64,000 bases of DNA from Jiangella endophytica (GCF_003427025.1 NZ_QVAI01000007.1:1-64000), one strand, 5' to 3'. Positions 1-10,406 are shown, numbered from the stretch's first letter. Made by a program: numbers and translations. Notes: generated from the letters alone by a model not told the origin.

Positions 1-21
1 AGGCGAACGTCGCCAAGGGCG

Positions 22-35
22 GTGACCTTGGTCCC
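22..35. promoter_or_regulatory. DevR/DosR-like palindrome, imperfect copy
   Basis: The sequence GTGACCTTGGTCCC differs at one half-site base from the perfect palindrome at 523-536. It lies just past the stop codon of the PPOX gene, so it could drive a gene outside the left edge. The match to the actinobacterial dormancy regulator box (GGGACTWWAGTCCC type) is from memory of that motif. Confidence 0.35.
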
Positions 36-55
36 GATGAGGACAAATCGCCAGG

Positions 56-487
56 TCAGAGTGCAGATGGCCGGCGGATGCGGCGGCCGCGGACGATCTC
101 CGGCTGGATGCGGATGTAGTGCGGCCGCTCCCCCAGCGCCCACGGCGTCAGCCCGAGCCCGGCCAGCCCGCGCCGCTCGATCTCGTCGACGACCGCGTCA
201 GCGCGTCCGACCAGCACCACCGACCAGCCGGTCAGGGCGTCCTCGTCGTACTGGTCCGCCTCGAACGCGACGACGGCGGACCGGGTGGCGGCCGCGAGCT
301 TCGACCCCATGCCGGTGCGGATGATCACGTCGTCGCCGTCGAGAACGAAGTTCACCGGCTGGATCGCCGGGAGCGCGGCTTCGGTGAACACGATGCGGCC
401 GATCGGCACCGTTCGCAGCAGCGCATAGCAGTCGTACCGGCCGAGATTCTCCAGACCGGCGGAATCGGCATGAGCGAGCGCGTTCAC
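56..487 (-). CDS. Pyridoxamine 5'-phosphate oxidase-family (PPOX) flavin-binding protein
   Basis: About 143 residues if translation begins at the GTG at 487. The reading frame stays open to 541, but the palindrome at 523-536 would then be coding. The protein reads as a split-barrel flavin-binding domain: an N-terminal helix (LENLGRYDCYALL) leads into strands with VPIGRIVF, a PVNFVLDGDDVIIRTG core and SVVLVGRADAV. Small PPOX proteins of this kind bind FMN or F420, and several sit in dormancy/hypoxia regulons of actinobacteria. The true substrate is unknown. The gene stands alone and is flanked by two GGGACC-type palindromes. With a TSS at 487 the upstream box would be centred near -42, which fits activator binding and a leaderless start. 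That is inference. Confidence 0.75.
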   Translation of the reverse strand: MNALAHADSAGLENLGRYDCYALLRTVPIGRIVFTEAALPAIQPVNFVLDGDDVIIRTGMGSKLAAATRSAVVAFEADQYDEDALTGWSVVLVGRADAVVDEIERRGLAGLGLTPWALGERPHYIRIQPEIVRGRRIRRPSAL

Positions 488-522
488 ACCTTCAGATTCC
501 ACAGGCGGCACCGAGCCGACCA

Positions 523-536
523 GGGACCAAGGTCCC
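523..536. promoter_or_regulatory. DevR/DosR-like palindromic box
   Basis: GGGACCAAGGTCCC, with fully complementary six-base half-sites around an AA centre. It sits 36 bases upstream of the GTG proposed for the PPOX gene. It resembles the GGGAC(T/C)WW(A/G)GTCCC box bound by DevR/DosR/OsdR-type response regulators. No such regulator is encoded in this window. Confidence 0.5.
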
Positions 537-648
537 GCCACATGCGCCGGAAGTCCGCCGAACCTCGCAGGCCCGGGCGTTCCACGTGGCCGGTCCGGCG
601 CGCGGCCGGTCGTATCCTTGCTCCGACACGCGAAGGGAGAAGGCCGGG

Positions 649-1110
649 ATGAGCGATCTGCCCGCGCGGCGATCGGACCAGAGGGCGAGCGACGACGATC
701 GGGAACTGGTCGCCGAGGACCTGCGCGACGCCTTCGGGGAGGGTCGGCTCGACAACGACGAGTACCAGCGCCGCATCCAGGCGGTGTGGGAGTCGCGCAC
801 CTACGGCGAGCTGGACCGTCTCACGGCCGACCTCCCGCAGCCGCTGCAGCGCGAGCGCCGTCAGGCCGAGGAGGAGCAGCAGAAGGTCGTCGCGGAGCGG
901 AAGAAGCGAGAACTTCGCGAGTACCTCGACGAGTGGCAGGCGTGGGCCGGCGCCGCCGTCATCATGATCGGCATCTGGGGCATCAGCAGCATCGCCTCCG
1001 GCGACCTGCAGCGGTTCTGGCCCGTGTGGCCCATCGGGATCTGGGGCCTGATCCTTCTGGTCAGCGGCCTCGGCGGGCGCGACAAGGACAAGAAGGAGAA
1101 GGGCGGCTGA
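649..1110 (+). CDS. DUF1707 domain membrane protein
   Basis: About 153 residues. The ATG at 649 is preceded by GAAGGGAGAAGG. The N-terminus (residues ~8-60) is a DUF1707 domain: RASDDDRE at the start, the central helix with GRLDNDEYQRRI and the SRTYGELDRLTADLP end. A charged Gln/Glu/Lys helix (~65-95) follows, then two hydrophobic segments (about 105-145) and a Lys-rich tail. DUF1707 is a small helical actinobacterial domain, often fused to membrane or LiaF-like parts and of unknown biochemical role. The gene ends six bases from the convergent ispH stop. A membrane-associated regulatory role is a guess. Two further DUF1707 genes lie at 14.6-16.0 kb. Confidence 0.8.
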   Translation: MSDLPARRSDQRASDDDRELVAEDLRDAFGEGRLDNDEYQRRIQAVWESRTYGELDRLTADLPQPLQRERRQAEEEQQKVVAERKKRELREYLDEWQAWAGAAVIMIGIWGISSIASGDLQRFWPVWPIGIWGLILLVSGLGGRDKDKKEKGG

Positions 1111-1116
1111 CGCAGG

Positions 1117-2091
1117 TCAGTCGGTGGCCACCGACGCCTTGAGGTCGCGACGCAGCTCGCGCGGCAGCGAGAAGATCAACGACTCCTCGGTGGTGCGGTG
1201 CTCCTCGACGGTGGGGAAGCCGCGCTCGCCGAGCCACGCGACGACGCCGTCGACCAGTTCCTCGGGCACGGACGCACCGCTGGTCAGGCCGACCGTGGTG
1301 ACGCCGTCGAGCCAGGCCTCGTCGATCTCGGAGGCGTTGTCGATGCGGTACGAGGCGTCGGCGCCGGCGTCGAGAGCGACCTCGACCAGCCGCACCGAGT
1401 TGGACGAGTTGGCCGAGCCGACCACCAGCACCAGCTCGGACTCGGCGGCGATCTCCTTGACCGCGACCTGGCGGTTCTGCGTGGCGTAGCAGATGTCGTC
1501 GCTGGGCGGGCTGATCAGCGCCGGGAACCGCTCGCGCAGTTTGCCGACGGTCTCGTACGTCTCGTCGACGGAGAGCGTGGTCTGCGACAACCAGACGACA
1601 CGGGACGGGTCGCGGACCTCGATCTTGTCGACGTCGGCCGGGCTCTCGACCAGCTGGATGTGCTCGGGCGCCTCACCCGAGGTGCCCTCGACCTCCTCGT
1701 GCCCGGCGTGGCCGATCAGCACGATGTCGAGGTCGTCCTTGGCGAACCGGCGGGCCTCGTTGTGCACCTTGGTGACCAGCGGGCAGGTGGCGTCGATGGT
1801 CCGCAGTCCGCGGTCGGCGGCCTCGGAGTGCACCATGGGCGACACACCGTGCGCGGAGAAGACGACGAGCGCACCCTCGGGCACCTCGGACAGCTCCTCG
1901 ACGAAGATGGCGCCGCGCTGCTCGAGGGTCTCGACGACGTGCTTGTTGTGCACGATCTGCTTGCGCACGTAGACCGGCGGGCCGTAGTGGTCGAGCGCCT
2001 TCTCGACGGTGACCACGGCGCGGTCGACGCCCGCGCAGTATCCCCGCGGGGCGGCCAGGAGCACTCGTCCCGAATCAGTCATGTGTTCCAT
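1117..2091 (-). CDS. ispH: 4-hydroxy-3-methylbut-2-enyl diphosphate reductase
   Basis: About 324 residues, the normal length for the family. IspH performs the last step of the MEP pathway, reducing HMBPP to IPP and DMAPP with a [4Fe-4S] cluster in the cytosol. The three cluster cysteines are visible in their usual contexts: [11 protein letters not shown] (Cys19), [11 protein letters not shown], and CYATQNRQ near residue 205. SAHGVSP and the substrate-binding SNS motif ([15 protein letters not shown]) are also present. The start is ATG at 2091 or the in-frame ATG at 2082, and the reading frame further upstream lacks family similarity. It is divergent from xseA, a pairing common in actinobacteria. 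uppS, which uses the IPP it makes, lies at 35 kb. Confidence 0.97.
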   Translation of the reverse strand: MEHMTDSGRVLLAAPRGYCAGVDRAVVTVEKALDHYGPPVYVRKQIVHNKHVVETLEQRGAIFVEELSEVPEGALVVFSAHGVSPMVHSEAADRGLRTIDATCPLVTKVHNEARRFAKDDLDIVLIGHAGHEEVEGTSGEAPEHIQLVESPADVDKIEVRDPSRVVWLSQTTLSVDETYETVGKLRERFPALISPPSDDICYATQNRQVAVKEIAAESELVLVVGSANSSNSVRLVEVALDAGADASYRIDNASEIDEAWLDGVTTVGLTSGASVPEELVDGVVAWLGERGFPTVEEHRTTEESLIFSLPRELRRDLKASVATD

Positions 2092-2169
2092 GCTAGGTGC
2101 TCTCGACGTCGGAGCGAGCGGCCGCTGCCGACCGGCGAGGTCCGCCGGGGAATCGAAGCAAGAGGTACG

Positions 2170-3408
2170 GTGCCCATCGTGGCCCTCGACACATCGCCGG
2201 AGAAGCCCGCACCGGTCCGCGTCATCTCGCAGCTGATCGGCCAGTGGGTGGCCCGGCTCGGCCCGGTCTGGGTCGAGGGCCAGGTGGCCCAGTACTCCCG
2301 CCGTCCGGGCACGTCGACGGCGTTCCTCACGCTGCGCGACCCGCATGCCGAGGTGTCGCTGACCGTGACCTGCCCGGTCGGCCTGCTCGACGCGCTGGAG
2401 GTGCCGCTGGCCGACGGCGCACGCGTCGTCGTGCACGCGAAGCCGTCCTGGTATTTCACCCGCGGGACGCTCTCACTGGCCGCCGACCAGTTGCGCACCG
2501 TCGGACTGGGCGATCTCCTGGCCCGCATCGAGCGGCTGCGGAAGATCCTGGCCACCGAGGGGGTGTTCGCCGACGCGCGCAAGCGGCCACTGCCGTTCCT
2601 GCCGCGGGTCGTGGGGCTGATCTGCGGCCGCGACTCCAAGGCCGAGCACGACGTCCTCGAGAACGCGCGACGGCGCTGGCCCGGCGTGCGGTTCCGGGTC
2701 GAGCCGGTCGCCGTGCAGGGGCTGAACGCCGTCAGCCAGATCATGGACGCGCTGCGGGTGCTCGACCGCGACCCCGAGGTCGACGTCGTGATCATCGCGC
2801 GCGGCGGCGGCTCGGTCGAGGATCTGCTGCCGTTCTCCGACGAGGCGCTGGTGCGCGCCGTTGCCGCCGCGACGACCCCCGTGGTCAGCGCGATTGGACA
2901 CGAGGCCGACGCCCCGCTGCTCGACCTCGTCGCCGACGTCCGCGCGTCGACGCCGACCGACGCGGCCAAGCGCGTGGTGCCCGACGTCGCCGAGGAGGCC
3001 GAGCGGGTGGCCCGGGCGCGCGAGCGCATCCGGTCCGCCGTCCGGCACCGGCTGGACCGCGAGCGGCACGGCCTGGACTCGCTGCGTTCCCGCCCGGCGT
3101 TGGCCGACCCGCACCACGGCCTGCGGCTGCGCACCCAGGAGGTCGACGCGCTGGTGCAGCGGGCCCGGCGCACGGTGCGGCACGCGCTGGACCGCGCCGC
3201 CGTCGAGGTCGACCACACCCGGGCACGCATCCGGGCGCTGTCACCCGCCGCCACGCTGGAGCGCGGCTACGCCGTCGTGCAGAAGGACGACGGGACCGTC
3301 GTGCGGCAGCCCGCCGACGTCACGGCCGGGGACCACGTGCGGCTGCTGGTCGCGGGCGGCGAGATCGCGGCGACGGTCGACGCCGCCGGCGAGCGCCCGG
3401 CGCCCTGA
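2170..3408 (+). CDS. xseA: Exodeoxyribonuclease VII large subunit
   Basis: About 412 residues. With XseB it forms exonuclease VII, which degrades single-stranded DNA from either end. The N-terminal OB-fold is readable as [26 protein letters not shown]. The catalytic core has the family signature [22 protein letters not shown] and the following [30 protein letters not shown] long Arg-rich coiled region and a C-terminal [10 protein letters not shown] segment complete it. GTG at 2170 follows AGAGG (2161-2165) closely. GTG at 2179 is the alternative and would leave a 13-base spacing. The frame stays open upstream across ispH, but that part is only antisense sequence. xseB begins 29 bases downstream. 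Confidence 0.95.
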   Translation: MPIVALDTSPEKPAPVRVISQLIGQWVARLGPVWVEGQVAQYSRRPGTSTAFLTLRDPHAEVSLTVTCPVGLLDALEVPLADGARVVVHAKPSWYFTRGTLSLAADQLRTVGLGDLLARIERLRKILATEGVFADARKRPLPFLPRVVGLICGRDSKAEHDVLENARRRWPGVRFRVEPVAVQGLNAVSQIMDALRVLDRDPEVDVVIIARGGGSVEDLLPFSDEALVRAVAAATTPVVSAIGHEADAPLLDLVADVRASTPTDAAKRVVPDVAEEAERVARARERIRSAVRHRLDRERHGLDSLRSRPALADPHHGLRLRTQEVDALVQRARRTVRHALDRAAVEVDHTRARIRALSPAATLERGYAVVQKDDGTVVRQPADVTAGDHVRLLVAGGEIAATVDAAGERPAP

Positions 3409-3437
3409 GAGGTGCCTGACTGGTAGGTTGGCTGCCC

Positions 3438-3632
3438 ATGCAGGCCGCCGAACCCACCTACGAACAGGCCCGCGACGAGCTCATCCAGATCGTCGCGAAG
3501 CTCGAGGCCGGCGGCACCACGCTGGAGGAGTCGCTGGCGCTGTGGCAGCGCGGTGAAGAGCTGGCCGCCCTGTGCGAGCGCTACCTCGACGGCGCCCGCG
3601 CCAAGCTCGATGCCGCCAGCGGCAAGGCCTAG
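3438..3632 (+). CDS. xseB: Exodeoxyribonuclease VII small subunit
   Basis: 64 residues, two helices forming the XseB coiled pair. Family landmarks are TYEQARDELIQIVAKLEAGGTTLEESLALWQRGEEL and the following LAALCERYLDGARAKLD. It binds the C-terminal part of XseA and is required for exonuclease VII activity. It lies immediately behind xseA on the same strand and is surely cotranscribed. A small GGCCTAGGCC palindrome overlaps its stop codon. Confidence 0.95.
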   Translation: MQAAEPTYEQARDELIQIVAKLEAGGTTLEESLALWQRGEELAALCERYLDGARAKLDAASGKA

Positions 3633-3671
3633 GCCCCGACACCGAGGGCTGACGCCGGCGCCCAAGGCCGA

Positions 3672-4199
3672 TCACACCTCGCCGTCGTACGCCGTCCGCT
3701 TGCCCTCCGCGGTGAGCCGAGCCAGCCGGTCCGCATAGTCGGCGGGCGGCGTCCGCCGCCAGGAGTGGCCGCGCCGGATGCCGGCGTGCTTGAGCCCGCG
3801 CTGCGCCAACCAGGCCCGCTCGTCCTCGGTCGCGTCGGCGTCGCTCTCGCCCACGGCGTGCTGGATGTACGGCGTGTCACGCGGATGGCCCCACTCCTCA
3901 GCCGGGACGGGGTAAGGGTCGCCCGGCGACGGATCGGGTCCGAACAGGTCGTACCAGAGATTGCGCAGCCACTCGTCGTTCAGCCACTGCGTCTCCTGCT
4001 TGCCCACCGGTGTGTGCGACGAGTCACGAATGTGGGCCGACAACTCGTCCTTGAACGCCGCGAAGCTGTCTCCCCACTCGGGGTCAGCCTCCCATTGCGC
4101 GACCGATTCGCAGCCCTCGGTATAGCCGTCCGGATAGGTGTCGACGCCCACGAACGAGTTACCCATCCAGCGCCGGTAGTTCTCGGTCCGCTCGGTCAC
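3672..4199 (-). CDS. Hypothetical acidic protein, candidate immunity partner
   Basis: About 175 residues from the GTG at 4199, which overlaps the TGA of the upstream gene (GTGA), so the two are translationally coupled. I do not recognise a family. The protein is rich in Asp, Glu and Trp (NYRRWMGNSFVG, ESVAQWEADPEWGDSF, ETQWLNDEWLRNLWYDLFG), with a basic C-terminal third (AGIRRGHSWRRTPPADYADRL). It has no signal peptide or membrane segment, so it is presumably cytosolic. A small acidic protein tightly coupled downstream of a large protein with a nuclease-like tail resembles polymorphic toxin/immunity organisation. That reading rests on layout, not on homology. Confidence 0.55.
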   Translation of the reverse strand: MTERTENYRRWMGNSFVGVDTYPDGYTEGCESVAQWEADPEWGDSFAAFKDELSAHIRDSSHTPVGKQETQWLNDEWLRNLWYDLFGPDPSPGDPYPVPAEEWGHPRDTPYIQHAVGESDADATEDERAWLAQRGLKHAGIRRGHSWRRTPPADYADRLARLTAEGKRTAYDGEV

Positions 4200-5332
4200 G
4201 GCGCGTCTCCCATTCCGATGAAGTCGTCCTTCTTGGCACCGTCCGGAAAGCAGGTCACGAGCATCCACTGTCCGTCGATCTTCCGGAAGATCATCGCAGC
4301 TCCGGGACTGTCGTTGTCAGCGACCTGGTCGGTGCGGACGATCGGCATGGGCCCACCGCCACTCGCCATGGCATCGCGCCTGGCCCTGAACCAATGGTCG
4401 GTCATCTCTGGGTTAGAGGTGCCCGCGCCACGGAATCCGGCCGTGTCGCCCGGCGCCAATCCGGCGTCCTCCGCGGCGACGAAGATCCTTGCGCCGGCGA
4501 TCGTGCCGTGGCGGTTCAGGTAGGCGTGCAGGCCTTCGAGCGTGCCGCCGGTGTGGGCGAGCAGCGCCTTGAGCGGCTTGATCAAGGCCTCCACCGTGGT
4601 GAACTTCCCCGCCACGTGGCCGATCCCGTGCTTCGTGTGCACCACTCCGTCGGCGTCGCGGCGCCAGGAGTTCTTGGCGTCCGTGCGGCCCATCGGATCT
4701 TTCTTCCAGCTCACCCGCGCCATCAGCGCCTCGTCCGGCACATCGGGGCCGTGCAGCTGGACGGCGTGGCCGCGGGGATGGCAGATCATCGCCAGCAGGT
4801 CGGAGCCCAGCACTTCGCCGAACTCGGCGCGCAGGCCGGCCGCCACCGAGAGCGGGATCGCGTTGACCGTGGGCGCCCGCTCGGCCACCTCGGACGGCTG
4901 CCGCTCGTCGACCGCGGCGTCGGCGACCAGGTCGGCGACGTACGTGCGCCCATCGCCCTCGGGGAACGCCGCCACGATGGCCTCCGGACCGGACCCCAGC
5001 GCCACCGGGGTGACGGTGCCCGGTGCGCCGGTGAGCAGCTCGACCAGTGCCCTGGTCTCGTCGGCGAACACCCGGGCCAGGTCGTCCAGCGAACGGGTGG
5101 CCCCGGCCACGCCGAGGGCGACCCGCGGCGGCACCAGCGGGGCGATGGCGGCGCCCTCGAGACGCGCACCATCGGCCGCCCGGGCCACCGCGGCCGCATG
5201 GGACCGGGCCTGGTCGAGCGGCGCAGCGCAGCTGCGGTCGAGATCGAGCCAGGCGTCGAGCAACCCGGTCAGCGCCCGCCGGATGGGCCCGCTGCCGTCA
5301 TCGCCCGCCACACCATCGAAGGTGCGCCACAC
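4196..5332 (-). CDS. Hypothetical protein, possible polymorphic toxin with nuclease-like C-terminus
   Basis: About 378 residues, GTG start, 16 bases after the DUF4245 stop. The N-terminal ~100 residues are Ala-rich and helical (LDAWLDLDRSCAAPLDQARS), loosely like the helical packing part of secreted polymorphic toxins. The middle is variable. The C-terminal ~170 residues hold spaced basic/His elements (WKKDPMGRTDAKNSW, VHTKHGIGHVAGKF, LNRHGTIAGARIF) and end with MIFRKIDGQWMLVTCFPDG. A terminal strand of the form R-x-[aromatic]-x-[LV]-x-T-x-[YF]-P is common in BECR-fold ribonuclease toxins. No signal peptide is present. Toxin function is inference; an actinobacterial housekeeping protein of unknown family is the alternative. 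Confidence 0.5.
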   Translation of the reverse strand: MWRTFDGVAGDDGSGPIRRALTGLLDAWLDLDRSCAAPLDQARSHAAAVARAADGARLEGAAIAPLVPPRVALGVAGATRSLDDLARVFADETRALVELLTGAPGTVTPVALGSGPEAIVAAFPEGDGRTYVADLVADAAVDERQPSEVAERAPTVNAIPLSVAAGLRAEFGEVLGSDLLAMICHPRGHAVQLHGPDVPDEALMARVSWKKDPMGRTDAKNSWRRDADGVVHTKHGIGHVAGKFTTVEALIKPLKALLAHTGGTLEGLHAYLNRHGTIAGARIFVAAEDAGLAPGDTAGFRGAGTSNPEMTDHWFRARRDAMASGGGPMPIVRTDQVADNDSPGAAMIFRKIDGQWMLVTCFPDGAKKDDFIGMGDAP

Positions 5333-5348
5333 TCACCCGCTGTGACAG

Positions 5349-5885
5349 TCAGCGCAGCAGCCGCACGAAGTCCTCGAGCCCCTCGTACGAGACGGTGCCG
5401 CGGACGATCGTGATCGCGCCGCCGTCGACGCGGACGAGGGCGCGGTCGGGCCGGTCGTCGTCCTCGAGGAGGCGTTCCCAGGTGTCGCCGTCGATGGTGC
5501 TCTCGCCGTCGGGCTGGAAGCCGGCCAGGCGATCGTCGCGGTAGCTCTGGATCTCGCCGTCGGTCTGTTCCAGGCCGATGAACTGCTCGCCGTCGCCGAT
5601 GAGGAAGCCGAGCTTCCAGCGGTCGCCGCCGGACTCCTGGGCGAAGTCGATGCTGGTGGCGCGCCAGCCGTCCGGGACCGGCTCGGGCGCCAGCACGTCG
5701 TACCCGTACTCCTCGCGGGCCACGGCGAGCGCCGGCTGATAGTCGACCGCGTCGGGCAGCCGCGGCTCGTCGTCGCTGAGCAGGTTGAACACGAGAGCGA
5801 TCACGGCGATCACGCCGGCCAGGACGCCGACGCTGCGCAGGATGTCGCCCAGCGAGGGGTTGCCGCGGGTCGAGGTGGCTGCCAC
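5349..5885 (-). CDS. DUF4245 domain membrane protein
   Basis: 178 residues. One N-terminal transmembrane helix (about 15-36: ILRSVGVLAGVIAVIALVF) is followed by an extracytoplasmic DUF4245 domain with Tyr/Asp-rich strands (YQPALAVAREEYGYDVLAP, WKLGFLIGDGEQFIGLEQTDG) and a final RLLR. The function of the family is unknown. In actinobacteria it usually lies between xseAB and glpX/fum. Here that arrangement is broken: the candidate toxin/immunity pair separates it from xseB, and fumC is 16 kb away. It may share a promoter with the two downstream genes. Confidence 0.85.
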   Translation of the reverse strand: MAATSTRGNPSLGDILRSVGVLAGVIAVIALVFNLLSDDEPRLPDAVDYQPALAVAREEYGYDVLAPEPVPDGWRATSIDFAQESGGDRWKLGFLIGDGEQFIGLEQTDGEIQSYRDDRLAGFQPDGESTIDGDTWERLLEDDDRPDRALVRVDGGAITIVRGTVSYEGLEDFVRLLR

Positions 5886-6058
5886 CCCAGCATCGTTCCA
5901 GGTCGCCGCCCGCCACGCCGCAGCGGCCCACCCACGTGCCGCCCGACACGACCGTGGACGTTTCCGATCGATGTACTCAAGTTACGCAACGGTGACACGA
6001 CGATGTGGGCTGGCTCACACTCGGGCGTCAAACGACCGCCACCCGAGAGGAGCCGCAC

Positions 6059-7665
6059 GTGTCCGTCACCGACCGGGCGACACCGCCGCCCACCGACGTC
6101 GACAAGGCGTTCCTCGGCCACGCCACCTATCGCAGCCTCGGTGAGCAGCAGCTGAGCCCCGCCGAGGAACGCTTCGAACGCGGCCGCCGCACCGCGGGGC
6201 TCTTCCTCGCGCCCCTCGTCACCGTGATCGCGCTGCTGCTGCCACTGGGTCTGGACGACCAGCAGCACACGCTCGCCGCGATCCTGCTCGGCGTCATCGT
6301 CCTCTGGGTCACCGAGCCGGTGCCGATCCCGGTCGGCGGGTTCATCGGTATCGGCGCGATCGTGCTGCTCGGCGTGGTGCCGGCGGCCGAGGCGCTGGCG
6401 CCGTTCGGCTCGCCGACGGTGTTCACGTTCATCGGCGCGTTCATCCTGGCGCAGGCGATGCTCAAGCACGGCCTCGCGAAGCGGTTCGCGATGTGGATGC
6501 TGAACCTGCCCGGCGTCGGCTCGTCCACCACGCGGGTGATCATCGTCTTCGGGCTGATCACCTGCCTGCTGTCAGCGTTCGTCTCGAACACCGCGACGGT
6601 GGCGATGCTGATGCCGACGGCGATCGGCATCCTCACCGTCATCGCCAAGCTGCTGCAGGCGAAGGGACTGGTCGCGGGGAACTTCGACCCATTGCGGCTG
6701 CGGGTCGGCGCCGCGCTGATGCTGATGCTCGCGTACGGCGCCAGCGTCGGCGGGCTGCTGACGCCGGTCGGGTCGCCGCCGAACCTCATCGGCCGCGGGC
6801 TGATCGAGGAGGCGACCGGCGAGACGATCTCGTTCCTGGACTGGATGCTGCTCGCGCTGCCGATCTGCGCGCTGATGTTCGTCGCGCTCGCCATCGTGCT
6901 GCTGCTGCTCAACCGGCCCGAGATCAAGCACCTCGAGGGCGTCTCGGAGTGGGTGGCGAAGGAGAAGGCCGCGCTCGGCCGGTTCTCGCGAGCGGAGAAG
7001 AACACCCTGATCGCGTTCAGCGTGACCGTCAGCCTGTGGATCTTCCCCGGCGTCATCGCGGTCGTCGCCGGCACCGAGTCCGAGCTGTACACGACCGTGA
7101 GCGGCCGGCTGAACGAGGGCGTCGTCGCGGTCATCGGCGCCTCGCTGCTGTTCCTGCTGCCCAGCGACTGGAAGCGGCGCGAGTACACGCTGCGCTGGAG
7201 CGACGCCGCCCGCATCGACTGGGGCACGGTGGTGCTGTTCGGCACCGGCATCATCTTCGGCTCGCTGCTGGAGTCGACGGGCCTGGCCGAGACGATCGGC
7301 AGCGGCGCCTTCGACTCCCTCGGCCTGACCAGCACGTTCGCCATCACGGCGTTCGCCGTGCTGCTGGCCATCGTGATCTCGGAGACCACCAGCAACACGG
7401 CCGCGGCCGCCGTCGTCGTCCCGATCATCATCCCGATCGCGGTCGCGGCGGGCGTCAACCCGTTCGTCCCGGCGCTGGCCGCGACGTTCGGCGCGTCGTT
7501 CGGGTTCATGCTGCCGGTGTCGACGCCGCAGAACGCGATCGTCTACGGGTCCGGCGTCGTGCCGATCACCAAGATGATCCGCTCCGGCGTCTCGTTCGAC
7601 GTGCTCGGCGCGATCCTGATCCTGCTGCTGCTCCCGGTCATGGTGAGCGTCCTCGGCCTGGGCGG

Positions 7666-7669
<4 letters not shown>
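6059..7669 (+). CDS. SLC13/DASS-family sodium:dicarboxylate symporter
   Basis: About 536 residues. The GTG at 6059 follows GAGAGGAG with a six-base gap. The protein has about 11-13 hydrophobic segments and the two hallmark Ser-Asn-Thr motifs of the DASS fold: AFVSNTATVAMLMPTAIGI in the first half and ETTSNTAAAAVVVPIIIPIA in the second, each followed by a Pro-rich re-entrant helix (GGLLTPVGSPPNLIG; MLPVSTPQNAIVYG). Family members import C4-dicarboxylates, tartrate, citrate or sulfate with sodium. The adjoining dehydrogenase and CitA/DcuS-type sensor favour malate or tartrate. It heads a four-gene operon and overlaps the next gene by four bases. Confidence 0.9.
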
Positions 7670-8742
<1,073 letters not shown>

Positions 8743-8756
8743 CGGGAGCGGCGCAC

Positions 8757-10406
8757 GTGCCGCAGACTGACGTGATGGGGTCGCTCACGAGGCCGTGGCG
8801 ACGGTGGAGTCTGGTGCGCAGCACGGTCGTCATCCAGCTGGCGGTCGTGCTCGGCATCGTCGCGGTCGTGACGGCGATGGTGGTCGTGAACGCCCAGCGC
8901 GAGGCCCGTGAGGCGGCCGGCGACCGCTCGCTGTCGGTCGCGCGGGCCGTCGCCGCGGCGCCGTCGGTGATCGCCGCGTTCGGCACCGACGACCCCAGCG
9001 CGCACCTGCAGCCGTACGCCGAACGGGTCAGGGCCGGCGCCGACGTCGACTTCATCACGATCATGTCGCCGGAGGGGGTCCGCTACACCCACCCTGACCC
9101 GGCACAGATCGGCGGCACGTTCCTCGGCAACCTGGGCGACGCGCCGTCCGGCGGCACGCTGCGCGAGACGTTCTCCGGCACCCTCGGCCCGTCGGTCCGC
9201 GCCGTCGTGCCGGTGCGCTCCGGGCCCGACGGCGGCGCCGTCGTCGGGCTGGTCGCCGTCGGCGTCACCATCGAGAACGTCGGCGAGCGGGTCGCCGAGC
9301 AGGTCCCGTGGATCGTCCTGACGGCGCTGGCCGCAGCCGTGCTCGGCGTCGCCGGGTCGGTGGTGATCGGGCGGCGGCTGCACCGGGTCACCGGCGGCAT
9401 GGGCCCGGCGGAGGTCACCCGCACGCTCGCCTACTACTCGTCGGTGCTGCACGCGATCCGCGAGGGGCTGCTGATCCTGGACGAGCACGGCCGGGTGGTG
9501 CTGGCCAACGACGAGGCGGTCCGCCTGCTCGGCCTGCCCGATCCGCTGCCGTCCGGCTTCACCCTCGACGACGTCGACCTGCCACCCACCGTCGTCCGGG
9601 CGCTGACCGGCGCGGGCAGCACGATCGACGAGATCGTGCTCACCGAGGAACGGGTCATCGTCGTCAGCCGGCGCCCGGCCCGCACGGACGACTCCGCCGC
9701 CGGTCAGGGCCGCAGCGGCGCGGTGGTGACGATGCGCGACCACACCGAGCTGGAGCGGCTGGCCCGCGAGCTGGACACCGCCACCAGCTTCTCCGATGCG
9801 CTGCGAGCGCACGCGCACGAGTCGGCGAACCGGCTGCACGCCGTCGTGTCGCTGCTCGAGCTGGGCCGGTCCGACGCCGCGCTGGAGCTGGCGACCACCG
9901 AGCTGGCCACCACGCAGGCGCTGGCCGACCGCGTGGTGGCGGCGATCGACGAGCCGGTGCTGGCGGCGCTGCTGCTCGGCAAGACCGCGCAGGCCGACGA
10001 GCGCGGCGTCGCGCTGACCATCGAGGCGGCCGGCTCGGCACAGGAGGCCGGGGTGTCGACGCGCGACCTGGTGACAGTCGTCGGCAACCTGGTCGACAAC
10101 GCGGTCGACGCCGCCGGTGCGGGCCCGCCGCCGCGCTGGGTGCACGTCGCGATCGACGCCACGGAAGGGCTGATGGTCGAGGTGAGCGATTCCGGCGCCG
10201 GCATCGCCGCCGCCGACCGCGACCGCGTCTTCGACCGTGGCTGGTCCACGAAGGACGGCGCCGGCGCGCACCAGGGCCTGGGCCTGGCGCTGGTCGCACA
10301 GGTGGTGCACCGCCTGGACGGCGAGATCGAGCTGGCCGAGACCGGCGGCGCGACCCTGTTCCGGGCCACGCTGCCCGCCGCGCCGGCAGTGGTGGAGCCG
10401 GCATGA
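8757..10406 (+). CDS. CitA/DcuS-type sensor histidine kinase
   Basis: About 549 residues. GTG at 8757 is chosen because GGGAG lies eight bases upstream. GTG at 8739 (overlapping the previous stop) and ATG at 8775 are alternatives. Order: TM helix (VIQLAVVLGIVAVVTAMVV), extracytoplasmic Cache/PASp domain with the YTHPDPAQIGGTF motif seen in carboxylate sensors, second TM (IVLTALAAAVLGVAGSVVI), cytosolic PAS (ILDEHGRVVLANDEA), a DHp helix of the SpoOB type (ALRAHAHESANRLHAVVSLLELGR) and a HATPase domain (GNLVDNAVDAAG, VSDSGAGI, GLGLALV). The family senses citrate, fumarate or malate. The operon partner is the response regulator that overlaps it by four bases. Confidence 0.9.
   Translation: MPQTDVMGSLTRPWRRWSLVRSTVVIQLAVVLGIVAVVTAMVVVNAQREAREAAGDRSLSVARAVAAAPSVIAAFGTDDPSAHLQPYAERVRAGADVDFITIMSPEGVRYTHPDPAQIGGTFLGNLGDAPSGGTLRETFSGTLGPSVRAVVPVRSGPDGGAVVGLVAVGVTIENVGERVAEQVPWIVLTALAAAVLGVAGSVVIGRRLHRVTGGMGPAEVTRTLAYYSSVLHAIREGLLILDEHGRVVLANDEAVRLLGLPDPLPSGFTLDDVDLPPTVVRALTGAGSTIDEIVLTEERVIVVSRRPARTDDSAAGQGRSGAVVTMRDHTELERLARELDTATSFSDALRAHAHESANRLHAVVSLLELGRSDAALELATTELATTQALADRVVAAIDEPVLAALLLGKTAQADERGVALTIEAAGSAQEAGVSTRDLVTVVGNLVDNAVDAAGAGPPPRWVHVAIDATEGLMVEVSDSGAGIAAADRDRVFDRGWSTKDGAGAHQGLGLALVAQVVHRLDGEIELAETGGATLFRATLPAAPAVVEPA

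Noticed and set aside
1198..2169. Upstream extension of the xseA reading frame across ispH
   Set aside because: It lies antisense to ispH, has low-complexity Asp/Leu/Arg composition with no family similarity, and family members start near 2170.
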